This document shows, in pieces, positions 41,882 through 50,699 of a stretch of 64,000 nucleotides of DNA. The notes below the pieces were generated by a model. The model had not been told where the DNA came from. It ran no database searches and saw nothing but the letters and a program-made list of their open reading frames with translations. Within the stretch, counting starts at the first letter, position 1, and every line of letters starts with the position of its first letter. The translations under genes were made by a program, and so were the position numbers. The stretch spans positions 124,001 through 188,000 of the forward strand of contig NZ_JAHWDQ010000003.1 of NCBI RefSeq assembly GCF_019312595.1. The letters run 5' to 3'. This stretch comes from Zhongshania aquimaris (GTDB lineage Bacteria; Pseudomonadota; Gammaproteobacteria; Pseudomonadales; Spongiibacteraceae).

Positions 41882-44038
41882 TTAAAAAGTGTAGTTTGCA
41901 GACACGCCAAACACTCGTGGATCGCCAAACTGATAGTAGGCCTCAGGCGCATAACCATTGGCCGGGTTATTGCCAAAGGCATTACTAAAGTAAAAACCAC
42001 GGGTTTCGTAGTCTTTATCTGTCAAATTGCGACCCCACAGAGACACATCCCAGTTGCTGGCGTAGTACGTTAGACGCGCATTAAACAATTCATAGTGGCT
42101 AGATTTCTCATTGTGACTGTTAGAGAAATAGAACTCGTCCTTGCCTTCCACTTCAAGCCGCAACACTAGGTTGGCCATAAAGGCCACTTCACTGCCCGCA
42201 AAGAATTGGTAATTAGGTGCGTGGGCCACTTCCCTGCCACCTAAGTTTACTGGCGGTAAAGGAACGCCGTTGTTGTCATCTTTGGCGTTAACGTGGGATT
42301 TGCTGACAAAATCCTCAAACTCCGCACTCAGCACACCTGCTGCCGCAAAGAAGCGCAAGGAGTCACTCGCAAGGTAATTTAATTCCACTTCAAGACCGGT
42401 GGTTTCGCCACCCGCTGCATTGGCGAGAAAATCATCGAAGGAGAAATTAGCAGGGTCAAAAATGGATTGTTTTGCCTGCACATCACTGCGGTCCTGATAA
42501 AACACCGCCACCTGAGCTTGCAAGCGGCGGTCTAACCAAGCCCCTTTTACGCCGACTTCGTAATTGATCATGCTCTCAGTATCGAATTCGAACAAATCAG
42601 GAGTAATATCCAAGTTGTTCGCAGACGCAGAAATAATTCGTCCGTTAACCCCGCCCGCCTTATAGCCACGAGAGATGGTTCCATAGAATAGCGTGCTGTC
42701 GGTGTGACGGTATTCCAAGGTCAGGTTACCGCCCCACAGGTCTTCGTCTTTATCTGAGCTCACCGCCAAGGAGTCGCTGTAATCGGCGTTGCGCTGCTCA
42801 AAACGTAAGCCCGTCACTAAACTCAGTTTGTCATCGAGATCCGTTTGCAACTGGCCATAAACGGCATGGTTCTCAGTGTTAAATTCGCTGCTGAAGTTAG
42901 CATTGCGATCCAGATCTTCCTCTTCCTCACGTATATACGCGCCAACTACCCAACTGGTGCTGCCGTTAAACAGCATAGATGCGTCGTTTGAGATAAAGCG
43001 AACATCGGCAGTGATATTGTTTTTATCCCGCAGATAGCTATCGGTTGAGACGTACTCGTCGGGATGAAAACCCACATAGCTCCAGTCTTCATCGTAGCTG
43101 TATTCAGATTCAGAGCTAGCCGCACTCAATACCGCCTCAAGGTTAAACCATGCACTACCAGACCATTGCGTAATAATCGACCCTGCAAAGGTTTCTTGGC
43201 TGTCTTTGCCTGGTTCATCAGATTGGGTTTTACGATTTTGGTATAGAGAAAAGGCGTCATAGCCATTATCCGCATCCAAATACAGCAGATTAAAATCTAG
43301 CTGCAATGTATCGCTGGCAGTGAAGCTCAACTTACTGCGGAGCACCGACTCATCTATATTATTAACGTCGTCTTTATTTAAAAATACGTTCTCGATGTAG
43401 CCATCGGACTGCTGATTCTGCAGAGCTACACGGTAGCCAAGACGTTCGCTCAATGGCCCACTGGCGACCAAGCCCAGGGTTTTACCGTTGTAATCGGCGA
43501 CCTCGGCCGACACTTTCAACAAGGTCTCTGCGCTCGGCGCATTGCTGCTCATACTGATCAAACCGGCCAAGGCGTTAGCGCCGTAGGCCGTTCCCTGTGG
43601 GCCGCGCAACACCTCTACTTGGCCAATATCCAGTGTGCTAGCAGCCAAGCCCAAACCACTAAAATCAATACCATCGATGATCAAACCCACAGACGGACTC
43701 ACCGGATCAATAAACTGGCTGCGCTCGCCAATACCGCGGATCTGAAAGAAACGCCCGCGCGAGGCGCCGCTAGAAAAATTCACATTGGGAGCGAGGTTTA
43801 ATAGCTGCTCAATATTATTGGCGCCCCGCGCCTCAATCGTGGCAGCATCAAACACGCTAACCGTCGCGGCCAAATCCAGCAAACTGCTATCTCTAAACTG
43901 GCTGGTCACCACCACCTCTTCAGGTGTAATGGCTCGTTTGGCGACATCAGAACTGGCGGCATGAGCAGCGCTCGCTGTGACTAAGCAGGCAACGCCAACA
44001 GACCAAAGAGTGGGTTTTGAGGTAAATAAAGGATTCAT
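41882..44038 (-). CDS. TonB-dependent outer-membrane receptor, probable thiamine receptor
   Basis: A 718-residue receptor with a signal peptide ending near SAAHA, a TonB-box-like EEVVVTSQ at about residues 40-47, a plug domain (RGANNIEQLLNLAPNV, RGIGERSQF, RGPQGTAYGANALAG) and a 22-strand barrel ending in FGVSANYTF, whose final F is the insertion signal. It is the first gene of the TPP-riboswitch operon, so it should bring thiamine (or pyrophosphate form) into the periplasm using TonB energy. Length is normal. The specificity comes from context, not from a recognised motif. Confidence 0.92.
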   Translation of the reverse strand: MNPLFTSKPTLWSVGVACLVTASAAHAASSDVAKRAITPEEVVVTSQFRDSSLLDLAATVSVFDAATIEARGANNIEQLLNLAPNVNFSSGASRGRFFQIRGIGERSQFIDPVSPSVGLIIDGIDFSGLGLAASTLDIGQVEVLRGPQGTAYGANALAGLISMSSNAPSAETLLKVSAEVADYNGKTLGLVASGPLSERLGYRVALQNQQSDGYIENVFLNKDDVNNIDESVLRSKLSFTASDTLQLDFNLLYLDADNGYDAFSLYQNRKTQSDEPGKDSQETFAGSIITQWSGSAWFNLEAVLSAASSESEYSYDEDWSYVGFHPDEYVSTDSYLRDKNNITADVRFISNDASMLFNGSTSWVVGAYIREEEEDLDRNANFSSEFNTENHAVYGQLQTDLDDKLSLVTGLRFEQRNADYSDSLAVSSDKDEDLWGGNLTLEYRHTDSTLFYGTISRGYKAGGVNGRIISASANNLDITPDLFEFDTESMINYEVGVKGAWLDRRLQAQVAVFYQDRSDVQAKQSIFDPANFSFDDFLANAAGGETTGLEVELNYLASDSLRFFAAAGVLSAEFEDFVSKSHVNAKDDNNGVPLPPVNLGGREVAHAPNYQFFAGSEVAFMANLVLRLEVEGKDEFYFSNSHNEKSSHYELFNARLTYYASNWDVSLWGRNLTDKDYETRGFYFSNAFGNNPANGYAPEAYYQFGDPRVFGVSANYTF

Positions 44039-44071
44039 GGTTCTCTCATAAATAACAAAATAAGAGACCCG
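44039..44071 (-). promoter_or_regulatory. Candidate ribosome-site-sequestering hairpin
   Basis: On the minus strand GGGTCTCTTAT and ATGAGAGAACC can pair around an A/T-rich loop just before the receptor start codon, hiding its GAGAGA ribosome site. It lies between the riboswitch and ATG 44038, which suggests translational control when TPP binds. Confidence 0.5.
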
Positions 44072-44096
44072 GCACGCGCTAGAAGAGGATGTGAAA

Positions 44097-44203
44097 CTGC
44101 ACCTATTCCTACGCCGGTATTAACCGGATCAGGTTCAAGGGTTTGCAGTACAGACTTAATCAAGTCCGCCGCATCTCAGGCCGCAGCCACCCCTTAGGTT
44201 TTC
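44097..44203 (-). promoter_or_regulatory. TPP riboswitch (THI element)
   Basis: The minus strand carries AGGGGTGGC then the conserved CTGAGA (44174-44179), and later ACCCTTGAACCTGATC (44127-44142) with CCGGTTAATACCGGCGTAGGAA, the thi-box core of TPP riboswitches. ACCTA (about 44197-44201) and TAGGT (about 44100-44104) can close P1. It lies about 60 bases upstream of the receptor start and should shut off the operon when thiamine pyrophosphate is plentiful. Confidence 0.95.
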
Positions 44204-44628
44204 GGATGCGACTATATCAGATATGGGGACTGGCTGGAATTGGGCGGTCTCGACTGTATGCATTAACAGGACGCTAGAACCAATCTGAGAAATAAGCACA
44301 TCACACGCGCAACCTCGTTGTTGATCGCAACATAATTTCTGGCAATGGCGGAGTTCCGCCCCATCAAGGGGCGCTCGTTTTACTGAGTAAATAAGTAGCG
44401 CAAAAAAAGCCAGGCAGGTTTGCGAAACAATAGCTGAACCGCCTAATACCCCGGAGTGAGGTGACTAGATACTTGCCGGAAGAATGACGATGGTTGGGCT
44501 CCCGTTCGCCCTCTAGCTGCCGCCGCCAGATCGTGACAGCATATAGCTGGGTTCACCCACGCTTATGAACACTTACGTTTATCTGTCAGCCAAAAGCCGT
44601 TTTCTCACCACAAAAAAAGGATAATAAT
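44204..44628. other. Spacer between the thiamine operon and the DoxX gene
   Basis: About 425 bases with promoters expected at both ends. I see no gene, and no repeat that I can define clearly. The DoxX gene has ribosome site AAAGGA at the right edge. Confidence 0.4.
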
Positions 44629-45000
44629 ATGAGCTTTTTAAACAAATACTCAGACTATAGCTACGCTGCCTTCAGGATCGTCACAGGGTTTCTTTTCCTT
44701 TGTCATGGCACACAAAAGCTATTTGGATTTCCCATTGCGTTCCCTTACCCATTAAATGCGATGACGACAAGCGCGGCGATTATTGAGCTCCTTGCTGGCG
44801 CCTTAATCATTGTTGGCTTCTATTCTCGATATGCTGCCTTTATCGCCAGCGGCACTATGGCTGTTGGATACTGGTTGGTACATGGCCTAAACCACCCATT
44901 TCCGATCGCCAATGGTGGTGAAATAACCGCCTTTTATTGCTTTGCATTTCTCTATATTGCGACAAAAGGTCCTGGTATTTGGGCAATAAACAAAAACTAA
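44629..45000 (+). CDS. DoxX family membrane protein
   Basis: A 123-residue inner-membrane protein with four hydrophobic helices (AAFRIVTGFLFLCHGTQKLFG, SAAIIELLAGALIIVGF, AAFIASGTMAVGYWLV, ITAFYCFAFLYIATKG). The DoxX signature FLFLCHGTQKLFGFP is clear. Bacterial DoxX proteins are mostly of unknown function, sometimes linked to thiosulfate:quinone oxidoreductase or redox stress. Strong AAAGGATAATAAT ribosome region. Monocistronic. Confidence 0.88.
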   Translation: MSFLNKYSDYSYAAFRIVTGFLFLCHGTQKLFGFPIAFPYPLNAMTTSAAIIELLAGALIIVGFYSRYAAFIASGTMAVGYWLVHGLNHPFPIANGGEITAFYCFAFLYIATKGPGIWAINKN

Positions 45001-45465
45001 TATGCGCTTGATTTTAAAAGCGTAGCCACGCAGATCGGGGCCGAATCTTGCTTTTGTCGCTAATGATTGGCCCCAGATCCTTTTATGCCGCAGGCCAATT
45101 TGTGGCAAGCAACAAGACCTAAGCCCACCACCTGACTGCATGCCGTAAGCTCAAATAGCGAGGCAATCCAAATCTGGCTAATAGAGCCCTACACCCTGCC
45201 CTCACAAAAATATAAAACCTCGTGTCGAATTGCGCCAACGCCGTTCGACCAGGGTATGTCATGACATCCATTAGCGAGGAAGAATAATGAGACACACGCG
45301 TCGGAAAGCGACTCCCAAAAATGGTTTTATTGCCCGAATCAAGGCGGGAAATTCTAATACCATAAAGGTCCACCACCTTGCCAATTCGCTGTACAGGGCT
45401 AAACTCCTAGCTCTTAACACGAATTTTCCATCGAATTCTGATCCCCTGATTAGGGAGCCAGTTAT
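45001..45465. other. 465-bp spacer before the BNR-repeat gene
   Basis: A short open frame (45287-45478) has a good ribosome site (AGGAAG) but overlaps the next gene's start and has no recognisable features, so I do not call it. Nothing else is evident. Confidence 0.35.
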
Positions 45466-46650
45466 ATGTCAAATCTGATTATGTTGGGCACCCGCAAAGG
45501 CACCGTTATCATTGATCGCATTAACGGCACGTGGCAGGCGCGGGCGATCAATCATCCCGGTATTCCGGTTTGCTACGCCGCTCGTGATCCGCGCGACGGC
45601 ACAATGTGGGCGTCGCTTGATCACGGTCACTGGGGGCCAAAGCTGTCGCGGTCTCGCGATGGCGGTATAACGTGGGAAGACGTACTCACGGTGAATTACC
45701 CCGATGGAGCCCGCTATATCGCGCAGGTATTGCCAACGCCGGATTTTGATCCCGAAGCCCCGGTCGGTGAGCCATCCTACGCCGATGCAACGGTCTACAA
45801 GATCTGGAATCTCGCGTTTGGTAGCGATGAACAGCCGGGCAGAATCTATGCTGGCACGATTCCCGGCGGCTTATTTATCAGTGACGACGGCGGTGACAGC
45901 TGGGAGTTAAACCGGCCACTATGGAACCATGAGAGTCGCGGTGGCGATTTGTTTGCGGGAGATGCCAGCAGTGACAATCAGTGGGGTGGTACGCCCGCCA
46001 GTATTGATTATGGGGTTTTCGAACCGGGAATCCATTCTATCAGTATCGACACTCGCAATCCCGACCACATCCATGTGGCCGCATCGTCAGCTGGCGTGAT
46101 TGAAACCAGCGACGGTGGCAAAACATGGCTGGGCCGCAATTGCGGCATGACCAACGACTATATGCCAAACCCGGAACCGGAATGGGGACACGACCCTCAC
46201 TTTATTGCCCGCTGCAAGGGTCAGCCAGATCATCTTTGGCAACAAAACCACTGCGGGGTTTTTTACAGCGCAGATGGTGCTAAGCAATGGAAAAAAGTCA
46301 GCATGCCCGATATGGGCGTGCATTTCGGCTTCCCCATTGCGGCGGATGATAAAGACGGACGCACCGCGTGGGTGGTACCCGCCGTCGCCGACTCCGAACG
46401 CATGGCAATCGATGGTGGCTTATTTGTGGCGCGAACGACAGATGGCGGCGAGTCTTGGCAAACCTTTCGTGATGGGCTGCCTCAGCAAAATGCCTACGAC
46501 ATTGTATTACGGCACGGACTCGACGTGGCCGGTGATGCGGTGTGCTTTGCCAGCACGACCGGCAACGTCTATGTGTCTGAGGACCGTGGCGAGCACTGGC
46601 AATGTATCGCCAATAATTTGCCACCGGTCTATTCCGTGAGATTTGCTTAA
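45466..46650 (+). CDS. BNR/Asp-box repeat protein (sialidase-like beta-propeller)
   Basis: A 394-residue protein with at least six Asp-box (S-x-D-x-G-x-x-W) repeats: SRDGGITWED, SDDGGDSWEL, TSDGGKTWLG, SADGAKQWKK, TTDGGESWQT and SEDRGEHWQC. Such repeats close blades of a beta-propeller, as in sialidases, photosynthesis assembly factors and VPS10-like receptors, but sialidase catalytic arginines cannot be assigned and no signal peptide is present. The next gene, six bases later, encodes a MoaD/ThiS-like protein. I have seen this gene pair described only as unknown. Metabolic role is open. Confidence 0.82.
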   Translation: MSNLIMLGTRKGTVIIDRINGTWQARAINHPGIPVCYAARDPRDGTMWASLDHGHWGPKLSRSRDGGITWEDVLTVNYPDGARYIAQVLPTPDFDPEAPVGEPSYADATVYKIWNLAFGSDEQPGRIYAGTIPGGLFISDDGGDSWELNRPLWNHESRGGDLFAGDASSDNQWGGTPASIDYGVFEPGIHSISIDTRNPDHIHVAASSAGVIETSDGGKTWLGRNCGMTNDYMPNPEPEWGHDPHFIARCKGQPDHLWQQNHCGVFYSADGAKQWKKVSMPDMGVHFGFPIAADDKDGRTAWVVPAVADSERMAIDGGLFVARTTDGGESWQTFRDGLPQQNAYDIVLRHGLDVAGDAVCFASTTGNVYVSEDRGEHWQCIANNLPPVYSVRFA

Positions 46651-46655
46651 TCGCC

Positions 46656-46934
46656 ATGGCTAGCGTTGAAATGACCCGCCATTTATTTCGATTCTTTCCG
46701 CAGTTGCAGGATCAAAAAATCACTGTGCCCGGCGGATCAGTGGCGAATGTTATCCACGCAGTAGAGTCGATGGCTCCGGGCTTTAGTCACTATATTTTAG
46801 ATGAGCGCGGCGCCCTGCGCCGCCATGTTAATTTAAGCATTAACGACAGCATTGTGATTGACCGAAAAACGCTTTCAGATCGCGTGCCCGAAGACGGAAC
46901 TCTATTTATTTTTCAAGCGCTGAGTGGCGGTTGA
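46656..46934 (+). CDS. MoaD/ThiS-like ubiquitin-fold protein
   Basis: A 92-residue protein of the sulfur-carrier ubiquitin-like fold: MTRHLFRFFPQLQ, IHAVESMAPGFSHYIL, INDSIVIDRKTL and the end VPEDGTLFIFQALSGG. The C-terminal Gly-Gly suggests thiocarboxylation or conjugation as in MoaD, ThiS or Urm1. It is distinct from the MoaD at 11350. Coupled to the BNR-repeat gene five bases upstream, so both probably act in one pathway. No E1-like partner is in the window. Confidence 0.85.
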   Translation: MASVEMTRHLFRFFPQLQDQKITVPGGSVANVIHAVESMAPGFSHYILDERGALRRHVNLSINDSIVIDRKTLSDRVPEDGTLFIFQALSGG

Positions 46935-47080
46935 TCCGTCGGACTATGGCGATCATAAGTTCGGGGGCAGAGTAAAACAATAGTCCGTTATACAGCTATC
47001 ATTTCGCCCAGCTGGGCGAAAAAATCGCTACCAAAAGAAATATAATTAAAAAAATAGCACCGCAGATGCTCAGCGCACCC

Positions 47081-47533
47081 TCAATGCGCTTTCTTAGACA
47101 AGGCCATAATCAAATCCGCTTCGCTGGCAGAAATACCGCAGCGCTGGGCTAATTCCGGCGCAGCCATGCCCTGCCCGGCCATTACGCTCACTTGTTGATA
47201 GAAACGCCTGTCTTTTTTGTCTGCGTCGCTGCGTTGTTGGCGCTCACCCAGCATTTCTAAATATTCTTCCAGCGCAGAAACCCGCTCGCCGAGTATTGCC
47301 ATGGCGGAATTCTGGAGTTCAATTTTGCGTTCAAGTGCGATCACTACCGCATCTGCGTTTTGGGTTTGTATCGCTTCATTACTCGCCTGATCGCTACGGC
47401 GCGCTTTACGCATATACATTAACAGGCCAATGCCCACTAAGCTGAGCACCAAACCCAGCAGTGACGCCTCAGATAAATTCTGACACCATTCAATAAACTT
47501 CATGGGGAATTCAAGATAGTCATAAGTCGTCAT
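47081..47533 (-). CDS. DUF2802 protein
   Basis: A 150-residue protein: one N-terminal membrane helix (LLGLVLSLVGIGLLMYM), a coiled coil (VIALERKIELQNSAMAILGERVSALEEYL) and a C-terminal winged-helix-like tail (AAPELAQRCGISASEADLIMALSKK) typical of DUF2802. In Pseudomonas this family sits at the end of the fliA-cheYZAB-...-cheW cluster. Here it follows fliA directly with no che genes between. Start at 47533 has ribosome site AGGAAG. Confidence 0.82.
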   Translation of the reverse strand: MTTYDYLEFPMKFIEWCQNLSEASLLGLVLSLVGIGLLMYMRKARRSDQASNEAIQTQNADAVVIALERKIELQNSAMAILGERVSALEEYLEMLGERQQRSDADKKDRRFYQQVSVMAGQGMAAPELAQRCGISASEADLIMALSKKAH

Positions 47534-47588
47534 TTTGGTTTCTTCCTGTTATGTCTTAGCTCGCCGTTCGCAGCGCCATTTATAAGCT

Positions 47589-48320
47589 CTATGCCGCAGT
47601 CCACTCGCTTAGTCTGCCTTTTAGGCGGACGATGGCTTGGCTGTGGATTTGGCACACCCGTGATTCGCTGACTTCCATAACTTCACCTATTTCCTTTAGG
47701 TTTAGGCCATTCTCGTAGTACAGCGCCATCACTAATTTCTCTCGCTCTGGCAAGGCATTTATCTGACTGGCCAACGCGCTGTGAAAATCGTCTTCTAATA
47801 CATTTTCGAGCGGCGCGTAGCGGTCATCACCGCCGCCGACTTCAATGGTGTCGTGCTCGCCTTCGCTCATTTGATCTAGGCTAAACAGACGCACCGAGCT
47901 GGTATCGCGCAAAAGCTCATGGTATTCCTCTAGGGAAATCGACATTTCCTCGGCGATTTCATTGCCACTGGCTTCCCGCCCCAGCCGACTTTCTACTTTG
48001 CGGACTGCTTCGCTCATTTCCCGCAGCTGGCGAGTAACCGAACGCGGCGCCCAGCCGCTGTGGCGCATTTGATCAATCATGGCGCCACGAATACGAATAC
48101 TGGCGAAGGTTTCGAAACTCGCGCCTTTATCCATTTGATAATTACTTCCCGCTTCCAGCAGACCAATCATGCCAGCCTGGATAAGGTCATCGACTTCTAC
48201 ACTGGCCGGTAAGCGGCTCACGAGGTGATAGGCGATTCGCTTAACCAAAGGCGCATGACGGGTCACCAGCTCTTCGCGGCTGCCGTATTGCACATTTAGG
48301 TAGGCGGAATGCCCGTTCAC
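47589..48320 (-). CDS. fliA: Flagellar sigma factor sigma-28 (FliA), GTG start
   Basis: A 243-residue sigma factor for late flagellar genes. Region 2 (LVTRHAPLVKRIAYHLVSRLPASVEVDDLIQAGMIGLLEA), region 3 and region 4 (LPEREKLVMALYYENGLNLKEIGEVMEVSESRVCQIHSQA) are complete. The GTG start at 48320 overlaps the fleN stop by four bases (GTGA) and is preceded by GGAG; a longer open frame would run into fleN. Its anti-sigma FlgM is not in the window. Confidence 0.94.
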   Translation of the reverse strand: MNGHSAYLNVQYGSREELVTRHAPLVKRIAYHLVSRLPASVEVDDLIQAGMIGLLEAGSNYQMDKGASFETFASIRIRGAMIDQMRHSGWAPRSVTRQLREMSEAVRKVESRLGREASGNEIAEEMSISLEEYHELLRDTSSVRLFSLDQMSEGEHDTIEVGGGDDRYAPLENVLEDDFHSALASQINALPEREKLVMALYYENGLNLKEIGEVMEVSESRVCQIHSQAIVRLKGRLSEWTAA

Positions 48321-49144
48321 ATCGCGGCTCCTGCGGTTTCTTCCTGGGGAAACATCCGGTCGACAAAGAATTCGATATTGCCACTGGGGCCAGTGGGCAT
48401 TGGCCATTTATCAACGGTTTCAGCTAAACGCCGGAAGGCCAATGAAGACTCAGCGCCAGGGTACAAATCACTGACGGCTTTTTGGCGAGTATCGGCTTTA
48501 ATTAAGTAGGGATCGCGGGGAATAAAGCCAGCGTATTCCAAGGTCACGTCTAAGAAGCGCTGGGTAACTTCGTTTAAGCGCTCAAAGCCGTCGCGGGCTT
48601 GATCGTAGCTATTCACCATATTGCGCAATACTTTAAAGCGCTTGATGCCGGCGTCGCGATTCATGACTTTAATCAATGCGTAGGCGTCGGCCATTGATGT
48701 TAGTTCGTCTGTTACCACCACCAAGACATATTGGCTTGCGCGGCTAAATGTAATAACGCTGTCTGAGATGCCCGCAGCGGTGTCGACGATCATCACGTCG
48801 TAATCTCCGCTAAGCGCGCTTAGCGAGCGAACAATCGCCGCGTGTTGATCATTGCCCAACTCAGCCATCTTTTTGATACCAGAGGCGGCGGGAATAATTG
48901 AGATACCGTCGGGCCCGGGAAGCAAAATGTCTTCGATTGAGCACTTGCCATCAAGCACGTGGGATAAATTCCATTTGGGCTTGAGGCCCAGCATGATATC
49001 GACATTGGCGAGACCTAAGTCGGCGTCCATCAGCAATACTCGATTACCTCGTCTCGCTAATTGGCAAGCCAAGTTTACTGATACATTGGTTTTACCTACA
49101 CCGCCTTTACCACTGCTGACTGCTATGACTTTTACCGCATTCAT
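48317..49144 (-). CDS. fleN: Flagellar number regulator FleN/FlhG, MinD-like ATPase
   Basis: A 275-residue ParA/MinD family ATPase that limits polar flagella number by antagonising the master regulator FleQ. The deviant Walker A motif SSGKGGVGKTNVSVNLA lies near the N-terminus, then LLMDADLGLANVDIMLG and MIVDTAAGISDSV. The start at ATG 49144 (MNAVKVIAVSSGKGGVGK) is conserved; upstream in-frame sequence is not part of the family. It overlaps fliA by four bases and lies after flhF with 138 bp between. Confidence 0.94.
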   Translation of the reverse strand: MNAVKVIAVSSGKGGVGKTNVSVNLACQLARRGNRVLLMDADLGLANVDIMLGLKPKWNLSHVLDGKCSIEDILLPGPDGISIIPAASGIKKMAELGNDQHAAIVRSLSALSGDYDVMIVDTAAGISDSVITFSRASQYVLVVVTDELTSMADAYALIKVMNRDAGIKRFKVLRNMVNSYDQARDGFERLNEVTQRFLDVTLEYAGFIPRDPYLIKADTRQKAVSDLYPGAESSLAFRRLAETVDKWPMPTGPSGNIEFFVDRMFPQEETAGAAM

Positions 49145-49282
49145 TGTTTTTATCGCTCTCTCGATACATTTTTTTCCGCTCCGGACTGGCACGCGGACTC
49201 TCAAACTATCGTTTTTCTATGGTAAATCTGTCGCTCTGTAATTGATCTACGCAATATCACTAACCTCTAAACTCAGTCTAGC

Positions 49283-50617
49283 CTACACCCGCACATTTAG
49301 CGCTGATCCGCGCCGAGGGGCAGCCGACGCGGCAACTGCCGCAGGCACTGACTCCGCAGCTACCTGTTCTTCCGGTGCACTGTGCTGACCATTGCGACGA
49401 ACTTCAAAGGCTTTTGCCATACGCACGGCCATATTGATTAATTTACCGGCATCGGCTGCTGACAAATTCTGTGGAACACGGGGACCATTGGCACACCACA
49501 CAAGCGGCAAACGATGTTGGATCAAGTTAGATACCGCACCGCCCAATCGCATGGCCTCGTCGATACGACTCAACACCGCACCCTGTGCATTTAATGATGA
49601 GTAAGCGTCAATAATTTCGCTTTGCACGTAATTTTCGGCATCGGCTGGCAAGGTTAGAAAAACTTGTACATCCTGCATACCAGCTAACAGAGCTTGCAGC
49701 TCGCTAATGCCCTGTTTATCTCGGAAAGAAATACCTGCCGTGTCTATTAACACTAAATTCTTTTTACATAGGAGGCGGTAGGTTTTTACCGCCTCTTCCG
49801 CATTTGAGGCAACATGCACCGGCACTTGTAATATCCGGCCGTAAGCGCGCAATTGTTCCTGTGCGCCGACTCTGGCGGTATCCGTAGTTAATATCGCGAT
49901 GCCACTGCGACCGTGAGTCAGCACATATTGGGCGGCTATTTTGGCGATGGTGGTGGTTTTACCCGCGCCCTGTGGACCGACCAAACAAATTGCGCCGGAG
50001 GTGGGCGGCGCGTTGACCGATAGCTTTTTGCTCAGCAACATTTTAAGCATTTCACGCTGAACCGTGACGCTCTCATCCGCGGGGATTTCAGCGCTTAGTC
50101 GTTTACCCAGCGACGGATCGATATCGATCGCCGATAGAAAACTATTCAATTCTTGATACTCTGGCGCCTGATGGCTTGCTTGCTGCCAGTTATGACCCTT
50201 TAGTTGATCCATTAGCATCGATTTCATCGAGGCCATTTCCTGCTTCATGGTAAGCAGCTCTTCATTCTGCGACCACACCATTTGGGGTTCTGCGGCAGCC
50301 GGTCTTTTACTGTCACTAGCGGCGGCCTGAACGGTTTGACTAATTTCCTCTTCCGCCTTTTTGCGGCGATTGAATAAGGCGTCAAGCGCGGTGGGTTCAC
50401 GCTCTACCGGCGTACTACGGGTTTGCTGAGGGGTGGCAAATGATGGCGCTTGTGGCGCTGCCATCGCTGTTTCAAGCATGCCTTCAAGGCTTACGACCAC
50501 CTCGACACCGCCCGCGACGCTACGACAGTCTAATATAACGGCGTCGGGACCGTGGGCGGCACGCACCAATCTCATGGCTTGTTGTGTATCCGCTGCTTGA
50601 TATTTTTTAACTTGCAT
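49283..50617 (-). CDS. flhF: Flagellar GTPase FlhF
   Basis: A 444-residue SRP-type GTPase that sets flagellum position at the pole. N-terminal basic domain (QVKKYQAADTQQAMRLVRAAHG), variable linker, and the NG domain with P-loop GPQGAGKTTTIAKIAAQY, then TDTARVGAQEQLRAYG (G2/G3), LVLIDTAG and the C-terminal TKIDEAMRLGG-like RIDEAMRLGG. ATG 50617 preceded by GGGAG. A perfect 9-bp inverted repeat lies just before it. It is 62 bp downstream of flhA. Confidence 0.94.
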   Translation of the reverse strand: MQVKKYQAADTQQAMRLVRAAHGPDAVILDCRSVAGGVEVVVSLEGMLETAMAAPQAPSFATPQQTRSTPVEREPTALDALFNRRKKAEEEISQTVQAAASDSKRPAAAEPQMVWSQNEELLTMKQEMASMKSMLMDQLKGHNWQQASHQAPEYQELNSFLSAIDIDPSLGKRLSAEIPADESVTVQREMLKMLLSKKLSVNAPPTSGAICLVGPQGAGKTTTIAKIAAQYVLTHGRSGIAILTTDTARVGAQEQLRAYGRILQVPVHVASNAEEAVKTYRLLCKKNLVLIDTAGISFRDKQGISELQALLAGMQDVQVFLTLPADAENYVQSEIIDAYSSLNAQGAVLSRIDEAMRLGGAVSNLIQHRLPLVWCANGPRVPQNLSAADAGKLINMAVRMAKAFEVRRNGQHSAPEEQVAAESVPAAVAASAAPRRGSALNVRV

Positions 50618-50631
50618 ATGTTTCTCCCAAC

Positions 50632-50654
50632 ACATTTCAATTATTTTGAAATGT
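50632..50654 (-). promoter_or_regulatory. Inverted repeat at the flhF ribosome region
   Basis: ACATTTCAA and TTGAAATGT are perfect 9-base arms around TTATT, ending about 15 bases before the flhF start. It could form an RNA hairpin that moderates flhF translation or serve as a binding site; no U run follows, so it is not a terminator. Confidence 0.45.
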
Positions 50655-50699
50655 CATATTTAACATGACTACTCGCGATCTTTTTTTACTGCGAACACC

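Noticed and set aside
45287-45478. 63-codon plus-strand frame with ribosome site AGGAAG
   Set aside because: It overlaps the start of the BNR-repeat gene and has no features; possible but unsupported.
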